Origin: Thuidium tamariscinum
Taxonomy: Eukaryota; Streptophyta; Bryopsida; Hypnales; Thuidiaceae
NCBI GenBank assembly: GCA_947034885.2
Contig: OX344751.2
Location: forward strand, 43,243,082-43,307,081
Reading direction: 5' to 3'
Length of the DNA: 64,000 nt
Below, piece after piece: positions 23,215 to 34,811 of the stretch; positions within the stretch are counted from its first letter, which is position 1; each line of letters opens with the position of its first letter. The position numbers and the translations under genes are program-made. The notes beneath the pieces were generated by a model that saw nothing but the letters and a program-made list of their open reading frames with translations, was not told where the DNA came from and searched no databases.

Positions 23215-25267
23215 ATTTTATGTTCAGGGTTTGGCAATTTCATCCATTTTTCCAAACATTTTTTTGAGTGATGATGGTGATAGTGCCAAATGATGGTGAT
23301 TGTGGCATAAAAAATCATCAAGAAAATATGACTATAGTTGCCAAGGGCAGTGACTAATGTTGATTTTTTGCATTGTCATTGGAGGAAAAGAATTGGATGG
23401 TTTGATGGTAGTTTGAATTAGGTTGAGAAGAAGGAAGAGTGACCAAGGTTGAAAATGGATGGAAAAGTGATGCGGAATCCAATATATGTTCAACAATGGA
23501 TTGAGGCTTCAATGTCATGTAGCTACTTTGGCAAAAACATTCATTTGGGGAGGCAATTTTTGTTTTGAAGTTAAATCTTCCAAATTTAATATCTCCACAA
23601 AAAAAATTCCAAATTTATGTTTTAGAAGGCACATATATCTAGATTTCTATTCTTTCTATTCATGAAGTATATAGAGCATTGTTTGTAGGTAAAAATTGTC
23701 AATCTTTTGTTGAAAGTGACTTTAAATGGCAATTTTCCAAAAAACAATAATGTGATCATGTTGTTTATTTTCTCCATTAACATTGAGCAATGTGTGAAGT
23801 CTATTGTGTAATATGACATGTTCAAATTTTTTACATTATTCCAATTAAATTATCATTTACTATAAAACATTAAAACCTAGTACACAATATGAGAAACTCG
23901 TGACCTACATACCCCTTTTAGCTCCTAAATGATTTAGCATAATCATTTGGATGTCATTTTAACATGTTATCTATTACCATTTTAAAAAATGGCACCATAT
24001 AGGTAGAATAAATTACCATTATATAGCTTCTCAAATATGTAGGCAGTAAAATAAGTCTACAATGATTCAAAATATGTCATGGAGTCTGAATTATCAAGAC
24101 GATGATACTTCAATCCATATACGTTCATCAATAAATGCACAAAAAAACTATATTATGACAACAATTGGTCTTTTTATACTTAAGGGGCAAAACACAAATT
24201 CCATAACAACTCAAAGCAAAGGACGAGATTTTTTCTATTAAACATAAGACTTTACATATTTCAACCTCCAAAGTTTCATTGTCCCTTAATTTGGGGAAAA
24301 AATGGATTTTGTGCAAGCTCCAATGAGCTCAATTTTTAATGAAACTTTTAAGACTTTATCAATAGATAGAAAAAAAAATCTTAGCTTTCCAAGAATAAAC
24401 ATTTTATTTCAATTAGTACTTGGGACCAAACAGTATACTTCTATAAATCCAAAACTAAACTCGGTGGGCAAAAATAAAATCTACAAAAATTTGAAATAAA
24501 ATTTTTAATATAGATTTTTTATAGATTTTATTTTTTCTATATCAAATCTTTGATTCATTCCATTTCAATATGTGATTTGAAAGTCAAGAAGTTAGGTAAT
24601 TAAATCATTCCATAAAATAACATACAGAACTATTTTTTGAGCTCAATTTTTAGATTTTTTCACAACAAAGAGTTTGATAGGGCTTTGATTTTTGGAAAAA
24701 TCTCACCATTGGATAAGTGTTTCTTAAGTCCATCTTAAAGCTATTGATGATTTAACTTTTTCCTTCAACACAATCCTTCTTCTTCTTAACAATTTTCTAA
24801 AGAATGAAAATCGAGTTTTTCTTAATTTTTATTTTACTATATTCCCAATTCAATTAGTACACCTAATGACAAGATCTTGAAAAATTCTTGGAGTAATCAA
24901 AACATGAAGGTCTATAAGCCAGTTTATGACTAAACCAAATAGAACAAAGTTAATTGTGAAGGTTGTCCGGGTTGCAATATTAGTTAGAATTTATTTATTT
25001 TTAAATAATTTAATTTTATTGTAGATTTTGGTGCTCTCATTGAGCATTTTGACCTTACCATGGCATACCTTTTATTTTGAACATCAGTTGAATAAAAAAT
25101 GATAATCTCACAAAGTTTATTTATCTTCCCATCTTCAAAAGAAATGCAAAAAGTGATGCCAAGAATCATGATCATAGGGACCCATCCCAACTTTCATTTG
25201 TATCTTGAGAGGACACCTAATCCTTCAAGGATTAAACTGTTTGTTAGGCTAATTTCATAATGGATTA
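23215..25267. other. AT-rich spacer, no gene seen
   Basis: No exon, RNA gene or paired repeat is supported. Short open frames here are AT-rich and featureless. Confidence 0.5.
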
Positions 25268-25435
25268 TAAGGTACAGTAAATGAGTCCATTGTGAGAAAA
25301 ATGGAAGCAAGTCCATTGGAGATGAAATTGTAATGATGGTGTACATTCAAGTTCAGAAATGTACACCACTGATATAATTTTGTCCACACTTATAGTCTTG
25401 CTCCCATTTTACCCACAATGGGCTCACTTGCCTTA
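25268..25435. mobile_element. TA-type MITE, family B, copy 2
   Basis: It starts TAAGGTACAGTAAATG and ends (complement) TAAGGCAAGTGAGCCC. The central hairpin GGTGTACATTCAAGTT / AGAAATGTACACCA and flanking GGAAGCAAGTCCATTG / GTCTTGCTCCCATTTTAC arms are present. Length is 168 bp. Confidence 0.8.
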
Positions 25436-25701
25436 TGTAATGCGATCAATTACTAGATCCATAATGCTTGAAATCCGCTGGACGCAACTTCAGATGCGGC
25501 AACGTAATTCCGATGGACCCGTGAGGTACATAAATCATGCTCGTTTGGATGTTTCCAATGGCTGGACAAACCCACTTGCACAAGCACCTTCGCCCAAACT
25601 CCAAACAGCACGGCAAGTTACAAGGACAAGCTTCACATAAGATAATGTTGTGACTAGGCTTGCTCTAATTAAACGGTCACGCGGTGACCATAAACTCCTA
25701 T

Positions 25702-25931
25702 TCAATTCCTAAACGATAAGTCGGTGGCCATGGAAATCATGAATTTGATACGGTGGGAATCATTGATTCTGAAAAATTCAAAAGCTCTCATTGGAAGTCA
25801 AAGCATTGTAGAAGATCTTCCCTTTCCACCCCTAATTCCGAGGATGAATAATTGCATTTCTATCCTATATAAAAAAAATTTATCTTGTTCATCGAGACCA
25901 GAATATGGCCTGCGTGTTGTTTAGGGATTAA
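25702..25931 (-). mobile_element. TTAA-type element, family G (short form), copy 1
   Basis: The right end is GTTTAGGGATTAA; the left end TCAATTCCTAAACGA has a degenerate TTAA. The interior GGTGGGAATCATTG, TGTAGAAGATCTTCC and TCCACCCCTAATTCCG blocks match the complement of the copy at 30301-30528 and the outer parts of 48762-49927. Confidence 0.7.
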
Positions 25932-26997
25932 ATGCCCAACAACCTTTATGAAGTTTTTGGAGTTTTACCATCTATTTTCCTCCCATTCCCAAATTGAACC
26001 AATTTTTCATGTTCGGGGTCCAGTTATTTCCTCTATTTCATATAGATTTTCTTACCGTTTTTTTTATTGATGTTTCAAAATTGCAACCAATTTTTTTTCC
26101 AATTCCACTAGCTAACTTTGAATAAGGTGTCAGATCTTTACAAACATTGATGCCCAAGGTATCATATTTAAATGTTGACTTAACTTTGAAGTTAAATAAA
26201 AAGAATTTCAAAGTACTATTGTGGTAGTAGTAGGTGAATGCTTGAAAGTCTATTTTAAGCATAAAAAAACTAATCTTGAAAAAAAATTATGATATTTCTA
26301 TTGAAGATTTTATAGAAGGGTATTGATTGCAAATCTTGACATTTTTAGTGTGAGAGGCTTTTGGAGATGGGCATCAAATGCATTCAATTTGAAGGGGATA
26401 TTAGATGGTAATTTGATTTAGAAAAATTATAGAATAGATTTTGAAAAGTTGGAAATTAATTATAGTTATGCATGTTATATCTTAAACCTTATATTTTTAT
26501 TCATGATCTCAATTTTAGATTTGATATCTAAAAAGGATTTTGATAAATTTCAAATCACTTTCACAATTTAAATATAATCTAGATCAAACATTATAATATT
26601 TTAATCCATAATTCATATTGTATTTTCAATACATATGATGTATATGATCACCTCTATTTTGAATTTGTATGGTTATAATTTTTTTATATTGCTAAAACAT
26701 ATCTATACATGGCTAGTGTATGTCTATTTAGTTTTGAGAAGTTTTGGCAAGAAGCTAAAGAAAAGGTCTTGGATAAATAGGGTTTAACCCACAAGGACAT
26801 AATACACTATAAGTAAGTAATGAATTATTCTCATTGTTTATGTAGAAACTAAAATTTACAAATATTTGACCTATCAATGGATTATTGCATGGCCAATGAT
26901 TATTTTGATAATCATATTGTTTCAAGGTTAACCTTAAGAGAGCACAAAGGACCCTAAACATGAAATGAATAATTTTTCACCTTTTCATAAAACCATC
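25932..26997. other. AT-rich spacer, no gene seen
   Basis: No supported exon or RNA gene; the stretch is very AT-rich. Confidence 0.5.
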
Positions 26998-27371
26998 TAA
27001 GGTAAACTACCCCATTACAAAGACAATGGATACAAGCCCATTGAGAGCAAATCCTATAATGATGGTGTACATTCAAGTCCTACATTATACACCACATTAA
27101 CAATTTTGCCGACAATGAAGGCCATTAAACATGTCCACAAAGCAAGACCATTGGATTGGATTTACCCCAGAGATAATTGCTAAACTTATTTTTTTTTTGC
27201 AAATTTTTTTTTTGCAAATTATGAATTCATACTTACAATCATAGGTCCCGAATAAGCGAGGAGGGATCTTAAACATACTAAAAAACGTGGAACAAAATAA
27301 GCCCATTGTGGGCTTATTAGAGAGCTTTTTACTTTTACTCCCACAAAATAAGTCCATTGTGGGCACAAGAT

Positions 27372-27470
27372 GTAAACTCCTAAACGACGTCGGCACCATT
27401 CTATGGCGTTTGGCTGACCTTGCAGGGTTTGAACAAGAGGTTTACAATAGATTTTCCATCCACTTTTTTT
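27372..27470. mobile_element. Family G (short form) fragment
   Basis: AAACTCCTAAACGACGTCGG and the following CCATTCTATGGCG resemble the left end of the copy at 30301 (AACCCCTAAACGACGATGG). The right half cannot be aligned by eye. Confidence 0.45.
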
Positions 27471-28096
27471 TAATGACCTTTCATGTTGAATTATAAAGAG
27501 TCTCCAATTGAATTTTTAGTCTAATTGATGTTTGTTTTCATGTAATTGGGAAGTAATTAAATAAAACAGATGGTAAAATTTGCCATTTTAGTGTATTTTG
27601 ACAAAATTGAGTAAGTCTGAAATTTCTCCTTGAAAACAATATTTTTTGAGTTTTAGCCCAACTAACAATATAAATTTCCTCTACTCTTGTTTCTATTCCA
27701 ATTGTAATTTTGGAAAAATTTGTAAAATTGAATATTTTATTGCAATTTGAACTTTAGCTTCATTTTTAATGTCCATTGCATCCTAATTATAGAAGTATAC
27801 GGAAATTGAATTTACACCATGATGTTTGTCATTCTAAAGTACACACATGGTGAAATTTTCAAATTTTTTGAGATTATTTTCAATTTGATATGATTTTTTC
27901 TTCACTTTCTTTTGAAAAGTTCTCATAAAATTCAATTTTCTTCAAAAAAATCTAAATTTTTTGTGAAGTATAGAAGACACGTGTTTTCATCTCTAAAAAA
28001 CAAAAATAAATTTTTTCATATATATCAAGTTCCAAAATGGTAAGAAATTGAGTGACAAATAAGGAGGTTTCAAACCAGTGGTTATAGGTCTATCCT

Positions 28097-28918
28097 TTAA
28101 CCCTTTAGTGCTCGTGGTTGATTTTGGGGGCAAGTGCAATTTCTATATACAATTCTTGAAAAATCCCATTTTGTGACCACTCTATGAATTGGTTCTACAA
28201 GGCAAATCCTTGAACCAAACAAAAAATGAAAGTGATTCAATGGTTCACATCCTTGTAATTAATCTTCAAAGATTGATGTGTTGCAATCAACCTTTGGCAC
28301 TGGTACTAAAAATGGTTTGCCACAATTGGGCATAAATTTCACTAAATGCTTAAGAAATCGATCCTAAATTTTCCAACTAATTCTTTCAAACATATAAGTA
28401 GTAATCTTTTACATTCATTGTATATATTTTTGCAATATTTTACATGTGAAGGGCTAGGCAATTCTAGTTTGGCCAAGTGTTGCTAATGCATTTTTGCACA
28501 CATTTTCTTGAAATTGGCTTAATAGAAGTGTACAAAGACACTCTAATCGTGTTATTTTCCAGGGTTTTTAGAAATGAGATGTTCTATGAACAATTGAGTT
28601 ATTTGTAAAGTACACTAAACCGGGGTTTAAACCCATGAGTTTTGTCAAAAATCCAGTTGAATTAAAAAATTTGAAATAAAAATGGATATGAAACTTATTT
28701 TTCCATCAAAATGGTGCCTAAAAAATTTTGATCCCCACTTTTGAAGTCCTATGACATAAGGTTCTTACAAAAAAGTTTGATGCTTCAACTATAGTTGCCT
28801 TCTCAACTTCAAAAAAAGTCATACCCAAAGTAAAGGGGGACTTTACAAATAACTCAAATAACAGACAAAAAGTTCAAAAATCAACCCAAAACTAGCTGCC
28901 TGGTCACTAAAGAGTTAA
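28097..28918. mobile_element. TTAA-flanked element, family G (long form), copy 3
   Basis: It starts TTAACCCTTTAGTGCTC, and its right end complement reads TTAACTCTTTAGTGACC, with TTAA at both borders. Length is 822 bp. No coding frame was recognised. It sits just inside the right end of the 2-kb family B element. Confidence 0.75.
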
Positions 28919-29480
28919 AGGTTAAATCTGTCTCACAAAGTGGAATCAGTAAGATAAAACTCGTGCTTCCGTTTTATTTGTAATGGGGTAGTTTACCTTA
29001 AATTCACATATTTCATGGATAATTGTACTGTCCATCTAGTGACAACTCTTATAAGAGTGCACGTCATTTCATTTTAAAGATAAGCCCCGTAAGAGCACGG
29101 AAGATAAATGTTCACATTCTCCACGGGGTCTCACGGTGAAAACCTTGTGTGTTTGCATAACAAGATCATGGCCATCGTAAGTTATCCACAACTCAAATAG
29201 ATAAGATTATCGATAAAAACAATCTATGACTGTACTGTATGTGTGTTGTGGAACCTTACCATTTGAAAGAAGTCTAACTTAAATGTTATTTCTCTCTTTG
29301 CAAAAAACAGCTTACTCAATTCCATCATGTGTCCTTGTAGATTATCACAAAGGACAGCAATTTATTGCTTGCAAGAAGCATGCCAAACAAGTGAGAGAAC
29401 GGTTTGATTATATTCACGCCTTCTCAAAATTCAACTGCGTTCAATTGTGGGCTCACACAATCCATCACTCTCGTAACACA

Positions 29481-29759
29481 TAAGGTGGGTACACCTCAAA
29501 AGCACCACTTATTCATACTGTGCCTAGTTATTGTTATTAGCTTGTTCAGATTTTCATGCAGTCTTGTTGGCAAGTGAAAGTATGTTCCAATGCACCAAAA
29601 AATGCAGGATTTGGATACCGTATGCAAAAGTTATTAATAGTCAAAGTTAGTTTCTGAAAGTGTCATCTACAGTCTGTGAACATGACTGATTTTTGGATTT
29701 GTGTGCGCATTGTAGATGGTGCTTATAGGAATATGGCGCTTTTGGGTGTATCTACATTA
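29481..29759. mobile_element. TA-type MITE, family C, copy 2
   Basis: It starts TAAGGTGGGTACACC with AAAAGCACCAC following, and ends GGCGCTTTTGGGTGTATC then ACATTA. Internal landmarks TTGTTGGCAAGTGAAAG and ACCGTATGCAAAAGTTATTA match copy 1 in opposite orientation. Confidence 0.85.
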
Positions 29760-30017
29760 GTTACTGCTACGTTTGATTTTCAAGGTAAATTTATTACCAT
29801 TCCAATGGATAGTCAAAAAATTAAGTGTTACAACTAAAAACCCAACCCCTCTTTCAACACCCTTAGATTTGTGAAAAGTGCATATATAAACATTTGTGAT
29901 GAACTATTAGACTTGGCATTATGTCTAATAATGCTTTCTATAGGAGAGAGCTCAAAAATAGTTCAAGCGATAAGAAAAGCCCCTTTAGAATCACCTAAAA
30001 TCATGCACACAGTTATT

Positions 30018-30222
30018 GAAATGGAACACCTATTGCACAGTTTCAATGGTCTAAGGAGCCAACACTTTGAAAAATGAGAAAAATTACATACATCATTCAA
30101 AAAATATAACTTTTGATAATATTCATAATTTTCACTAGTTGATACTAGAAAAATATCATTTTTAGAAAAAAGTTGCCTCCAACTATGCTGAATTCTTTAT
30201 TTGGATGTTTTTGGGTGCTTCC
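30018..30222 (-). mobile_element. MITE, family A, copy 4, truncated
   Basis: Only the half with AAGGAGCCAACACTTTGAAA, TGATACTAGAAAAATATC and CAACTATGCTGAATTC remains, ending GTTTTTGGGTGCTTCC. The other half is missing or too diverged to trace. Confidence 0.75.
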
Positions 30223-30300
30223 ATCACCAAAATTTCATGTCATCCATCAAACACTAAGTGTCTCCAGCAATGGCACAGGGCTAACTTATGGTACCGGGGC

Positions 30301-30528
30301 TTAACCCCTAAACGACGATGGAGCCGTTTCTTGGTTGATGAACAGGCGAGCCTTTTCCTGTAAAGGACAGAAATGCAAGCATTCATCTTCGAAATTAAGG
30401 GTGGAAAAGGAAGATCTTCTACAGTTCTTTGACTTCAAATGTGCATTTTGAATTTTTTAATTCCAATGATTCCCACGGTTTCACAAAAGATGGTTTCCTG
30501 GATCACCCCCGTGTCCTTTAAGGGTTAA
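30301..30528 (+). mobile_element. TTAA-flanked element, family G (short form), copy 2
   Basis: It starts TTAACCCCTAAACGACG and ends CCTTTAAGGGTTAA, with TTAA at both borders; length 228 bp. It is the best-preserved short form and aligns in reverse complement with 25702-25931 and with both halves of 48762-49927. Confidence 0.85.
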
Positions 30529-30845
30529 GTTATGATTTTCTGCAACTGAAGACTGCTGCAGAATGTGTGTGTCACCCTGAAGTTCGACAAATCGGCCATG
30601 ACGGATTCCCCATATGAAAAATCAGGAGCCTGCCCTTCCCACATAATAAGTTCGTAGGAGGGCAATGGGCATGGCCGAAGTGGAAGTAAGTTGGCAGTGG
30701 GTCAAGGCTTTTCAATAGAAAATCCATCTCAGATGCAGTTACAGACTGGCCCCTGCTGGACTGTACTATGCTGCTGCAGAGTCTGCAGTGTGGGCAACAA
30801 ATTTAATTTGAGGAAGTCACCAAGCTAAGCATAAAGTAATGATGA

Positions 30846-30941
30846 TGGAAACACCCAAAACCGTCCAAATAAGGAATTCAGCATAGTTGGAGGCAGCCTT
30901 TCTAAAGATGATATTTCAGTAGTATTAGCGAGTGGAAATCA

Positions 30942-31006
<65 letters not shown>

Positions 31007-31277
31007 GGATGTCGTATGTATGTTTTATGATTTTCCAAAGTGTTGGCTTCCTAAACCATTGGAACTGTTCAATAGATGCCCCCAAATCTGAACACTGCTA
31101 AAATCAACAGTGAGACAATCATATTTTGGTATGTGTCTTCAATATGCATCAATGAATTAGAGTCACGCATTTGACAAACACGTTAATTGCAGTCTAGGGA
31201 CAGTTTTGGATGAGTTTAGGGTTCATTGCAAGGTCCATTGTAAGGTACAGGGACGGTTTTGGGTGTTTTTCCCTTAA
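30846..31277 (+). mobile_element. MITE, family A, copy 5
   Basis: It starts GGAAACACCCAAAACCGTCC and ends GACGGTTTTGGGTGTTTTTC then CCTTAA. All landmarks are in order. Its usual GAATATTAAAA tract is replaced by a long AT microsatellite. Its final TTAA is shared with the first TTAA of the next element at 31274. Confidence 0.9.
30945..31005. repeat. (AT)n microsatellite, about 30 units
   Basis: An uninterrupted AT dinucleotide run inside family A copy 5. Confidence 0.97.
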
Positions 31278-32204
31278 CCCCTAAAGGACCAAGGCTTTTT
31301 TTCTGTCAAAAACCTCTCAAAACTGCCATTTCTGTTGCATTCATCCAAGAAAACAAAAAATATAATTTTTTAAGAATCTAACCGTAGGATCTTGTACTTA
31401 ACTTGATTGAGATCAAGTGGTAAAAATTTCATGAAGTTTGATCGTACAAATTGGAAGATATGAGCATTCAAAGTTGGAAATACGGGTTTTTTTGAACTGT
31501 GGTTTGCAATTTCAGATGACTTTGACTGGAATTTGTATTAAAAAATTGCACTATAGACTTTGAATTTATAATTTTTTGTGTTAAGAAATTGAGTTGAGAG
31601 TCTAGGAAAAAAATTTCACACAAAAAACACTTGATTTTCATTCTTTAAAAAATTGTTAAGTAGATGTAGGTCCAAGATTGAAAGAAAAACTAAATGGTTA
31701 ATAACTCTAAGATGGGATTGAAATACAATAATCCCAATGGTGAGATTGTTCTAGAAAGTAAACATAACCTTGTCCAACAATTTTTTTTGAAAAAAAAGTG
31801 AAAATTGCATTAAAAAATGTATCCTATAAGTTATTTTTTCAAGAAATTGTTTAGATTGCCCGAAAAACAAGACTGTCCATAACTTTCTCATTATAAGTCC
31901 AAATAGAGTGAATCAAAGCTTCACATGCAAGCAAAAATATATCATTTCAGAAAAAAAAATTAAATTTTTTTTTTTTGACTTTTTGAAAAAAAAAATTCTG
32001 CCCGCCGAATGAAAATTTGGGCTTTTTGTGGTATAACTTTTGCTCCCGGTCACCAATTGAAATAAAAATTACATTTCCATGAAGCTAATCAGTTTTCCTA
32101 TCTTATGAAAAAGTTTCAAAAAGATTCATTAAAAATTGAGGTCTACGGAACCTGCCCGAACTCCAAATTGTCCCCCGAGGGGACAATGGTCCTTTAGGGG
32201 TTAA
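31274..32204. mobile_element. TTAA-flanked element, family G (long form), copy 4
   Basis: It starts TTAACCCCTAAAGGACC and ends GGTCCTTTAGGGGTTAA, a perfect inverted pair with TTAA borders. At 931 bp it is the best long copy. The interior is AT-rich with a CTGCCCGCCGAATG patch and no recognisable transposase. Confidence 0.88.
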
Positions 32205-32536
32205 GTTACACCTAAAATGGTGCGAATAAGCTCTGAGACATATCAGGGGTGGTTACACTTCTTTCCAGAAGTGGAATCCTTTGAAGTTGGAGAAATTGGT
32301 AGAAGAGTAGGAGAGCCAATGCCTAGCTATTTTGTGTGAAGAAGATGTGACACTTTCATATTATGTCAAGTATGGAGAAACAAAACTTGAGAATCAATTT
32401 TCATATGCACAAAACAAAGGCCCAATCAAATGCAACATAAGAAATTTTATCACTTGGGTGATGGGGAGGAGTGAAGCACAGGAGTGAAACAAAGGATTGC
32501 AAGATTAAAAAAAATTCTTTGAAAAATCTATCACAA

Positions 32537-32574
32537 GTGTCGTTTCTTCACCTCTAGAGGTAAAAAAACGACAC
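32537..32574. repeat. 38-bp near-perfect palindrome
   Basis: The left half GTGTCGTTTCTTCACCTCT pairs with AGAGGTAAAAAAACGACAC, with only two mismatches and no loop. Confidence 0.85.
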
Positions 32575-33656
32575 TCTGAATTCTCTAGGAATGGCAACAC
32601 CATATTCTACCCCTATTCTATCAATATTGTAGAAAATTAACAACAATCTTTATACATTGGATAAGGACTATGAATTTACAATGCAATTGGTTCCATCATT
32701 TTGGAATGCATTGTAAATTATCTTCAAATTTTCAAAGATGCAAGGAGTGGGGTGCTAAAATTGTCATGTAGGCAATGCCTAAATGCATTTGATGGCATGA
32801 ATAAATAATTTTGTAAATAATTGGGGTCCAAATTTCAATCAGTAAGATCTCAATGAATAAAAATCCAAAATTCAAGAGATTTCTAACATGTTGTTTTATT
32901 CAAGATACACATTCTTCCTATAAAATGAATTGAGACATTTTTGACTTCACACGAAAAGTTTTGTCTCTATAGAAATTTTAGTCAAATAATAATTGGTTAA
33001 AAAATAGTCCATTTTAAATGAAATTACATATGAAGATAGATTTCCTTTTGTACAACAACATGTCCAGGCAAGTTTTACTTCATAATTTTAATTTCTCAAA
33101 TTTATGAGAGAAATTTATATGGTGGCCAACAACTTTTATAAATCACTGTAAAACTTCAATTGAAAATAGCCTTGTGATCAAGTATCCAAATCAAACAAGT
33201 CAATCTTTATAATCTACTTGTAGATTAAATCACTATAGAATATTATTTTTTGGATAGATGTTCTAAAATCATTTCTTCCACATAGGTTTGGTAACTACAT
33301 CTAATTTTGACCCATGTCTAAAACCGACCCCTACAAATTCTTGTCTAAGATGCACTCTGACTACTTGTGATAGTTTAGGGTCAATTTCAAAAACACCTAC
33401 TTTCAACACTATAAATATTTATAGTTAATTCATACTATGTTCAAAAACTGCTTTTTAAGAAAATCTAAAATCTCTTTTTGACTACCAACAAGATGCCACC
33501 AAAAAAAATTCAACCATATATTGATGGGAACCACTTAGAATTGCTTATTTGGTCAATTTTAGATGTAGTTATGTTACATGTTGATTTTAGAGAATTATGC
33601 AGAGTGATGATGAAGGTTTTAAGTCAATGGCCCACCACCTTAGTTTCAAAATTATA
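32575..33656. other. AT-rich spacer, no gene seen
   Basis: Short open frames only; no splice-supported exon and no paired repeat. Confidence 0.5.
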
Positions 33657-33914
33657 CTAGTGGGCCCTGTGCTCGATGCCACAATCAAATCCAAAGTAAA
33701 AGTAATTTTCTAATTTTAGAACCAAAAATACCTCAAAAATCCATAACTTTCACATCGTAGGTTGGAACGGTAGGAAACTGTGCACCCCTGTTTGCCAAGA
33801 GCTTTTTGATGGTAGCAAGCACGTGGCCGGGAGATGCATGGTCCGGGAGATCTTGATGTGACAAACAAACAAACAAAACAAACTACCTTCCCTTCCTATA
33901 CCTTAAGGTATAGA
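33657..33914 (-). mobile_element. Helitron-like non-autonomous element, family E, copy 1
   Basis: On the minus strand the element begins TCTATACCTTAAGG and ends AGGGCCCACTAG followed by T, with a small GTGG/CCAC stem just before the end. There are no terminal inverted repeats and no target duplication. These are the Helitron hallmarks (5' TC, 3' hairpin then CTRR). A GTTTGTTTTGTTTG tract follows the 5' end. The target dinucleotide is not a clean A/T, so the class is tentative. Confidence 0.6.
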
Positions 33915-34434
33915 ATTGTTGGCAATGAAATTTCGTTTCATTTGTTTAAAAAAAAATTTAAAAAATTAAAATTACCATATTTGCATTCCAAAATGACAAG
34001 TTCACTGTTTCATTTGCTCCAAAAAATTTTAAAATGACAAGTTGACAACAGTTGCCAGTAAATAAATATTACCTAAAGAAATATCACCTAAAGAAAATGT
34101 ACAATTTGCAGGGATTATAAAATAGAGTGGGCCAGTCAGTGTCTGACATCAGTGTACCCTGAGTACTAATAAGCTTCAGTCAGTGCCTGTGCCCCTAACT
34201 GATTAATAGTGTGGCCCTGTTGATAGTGTGGCCCAGTTGAATTATTTGACAATACTTGTCTGTGGGCTGTACCTCACAGAGGGAGACTGTCGGCATTCGA
34301 ACCTGAAAGTAGAGACGCAACCAGCTCAAATTTATTTTTTATTTATTTTTTAAAGTGTCAGGATGGCGATCATTTTAGAAAATTATGTACTCTAGTAATA
34401 CCAAATCCAACCTTTGGATACTATGGAAGCACCA

Positions 34435-34811
34435 AAAACCATCCAAATAAGGAATTCAGCATAGTTGGAGGCAACATTTTCTAAAAATGATATTTTTCTA
34501 GTATTAGCGAGTGAAAATTATGAATATTAAAAAAAATAAAAAAAATAAAATTGGATACAATATGTAATTTCTACAAATTTTCAAAGTGTTGGCTCCTTAG
34601 ACTTGTGGAACCGTCCTATAGGTGCCCCAAAAACTGAACCCTGTAAAAATCAACACTCAGCCAACCAAATTTCCCTATGTGTCCTTCAGTTGTATTAGCA
34701 AATTACAATCATACATATGGCGAACACATTAAGGGAAGTCTATTGACACATTTGGGTGAATCTACAATCTAATGCAAGGAACAAGTGCGGGAATGGGTGT
34801 TTTGCCCTTAG
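34435..34811 (+). mobile_element. MITE, family A, copy 6
   Basis: It starts GGAAGCACCAAAAACCATCC and ends AATGGGTGTTTTGCCCTTA. Landmarks TTCAGCATAGTTGGAGGCA, TAGTATTAGCGAGTGAAAAT and CAAAGTGTTGGCTCC are in order. Confidence 0.88.

Larger units (their letters stand above)
26998..29000. mobile_element. 2-kb family B element with perfect 24-bp inverted ends
   Basis: The left end TAAGGTAAACTACCCCATTA (26998-27021, 24 bp) is repeated without mismatch as the complement at 28977-29000, with TA borders. The left 110 bp match small family B MITEs (GCCCATTG, GGTGTACATTCAAG). No transposase frame is recognisable, and a family G element (28097-28918) is nested inside. It may be a long non-autonomous member or a gutted autonomous copy; two unrelated solo ends would be the alternative reading. 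Confidence 0.65.
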
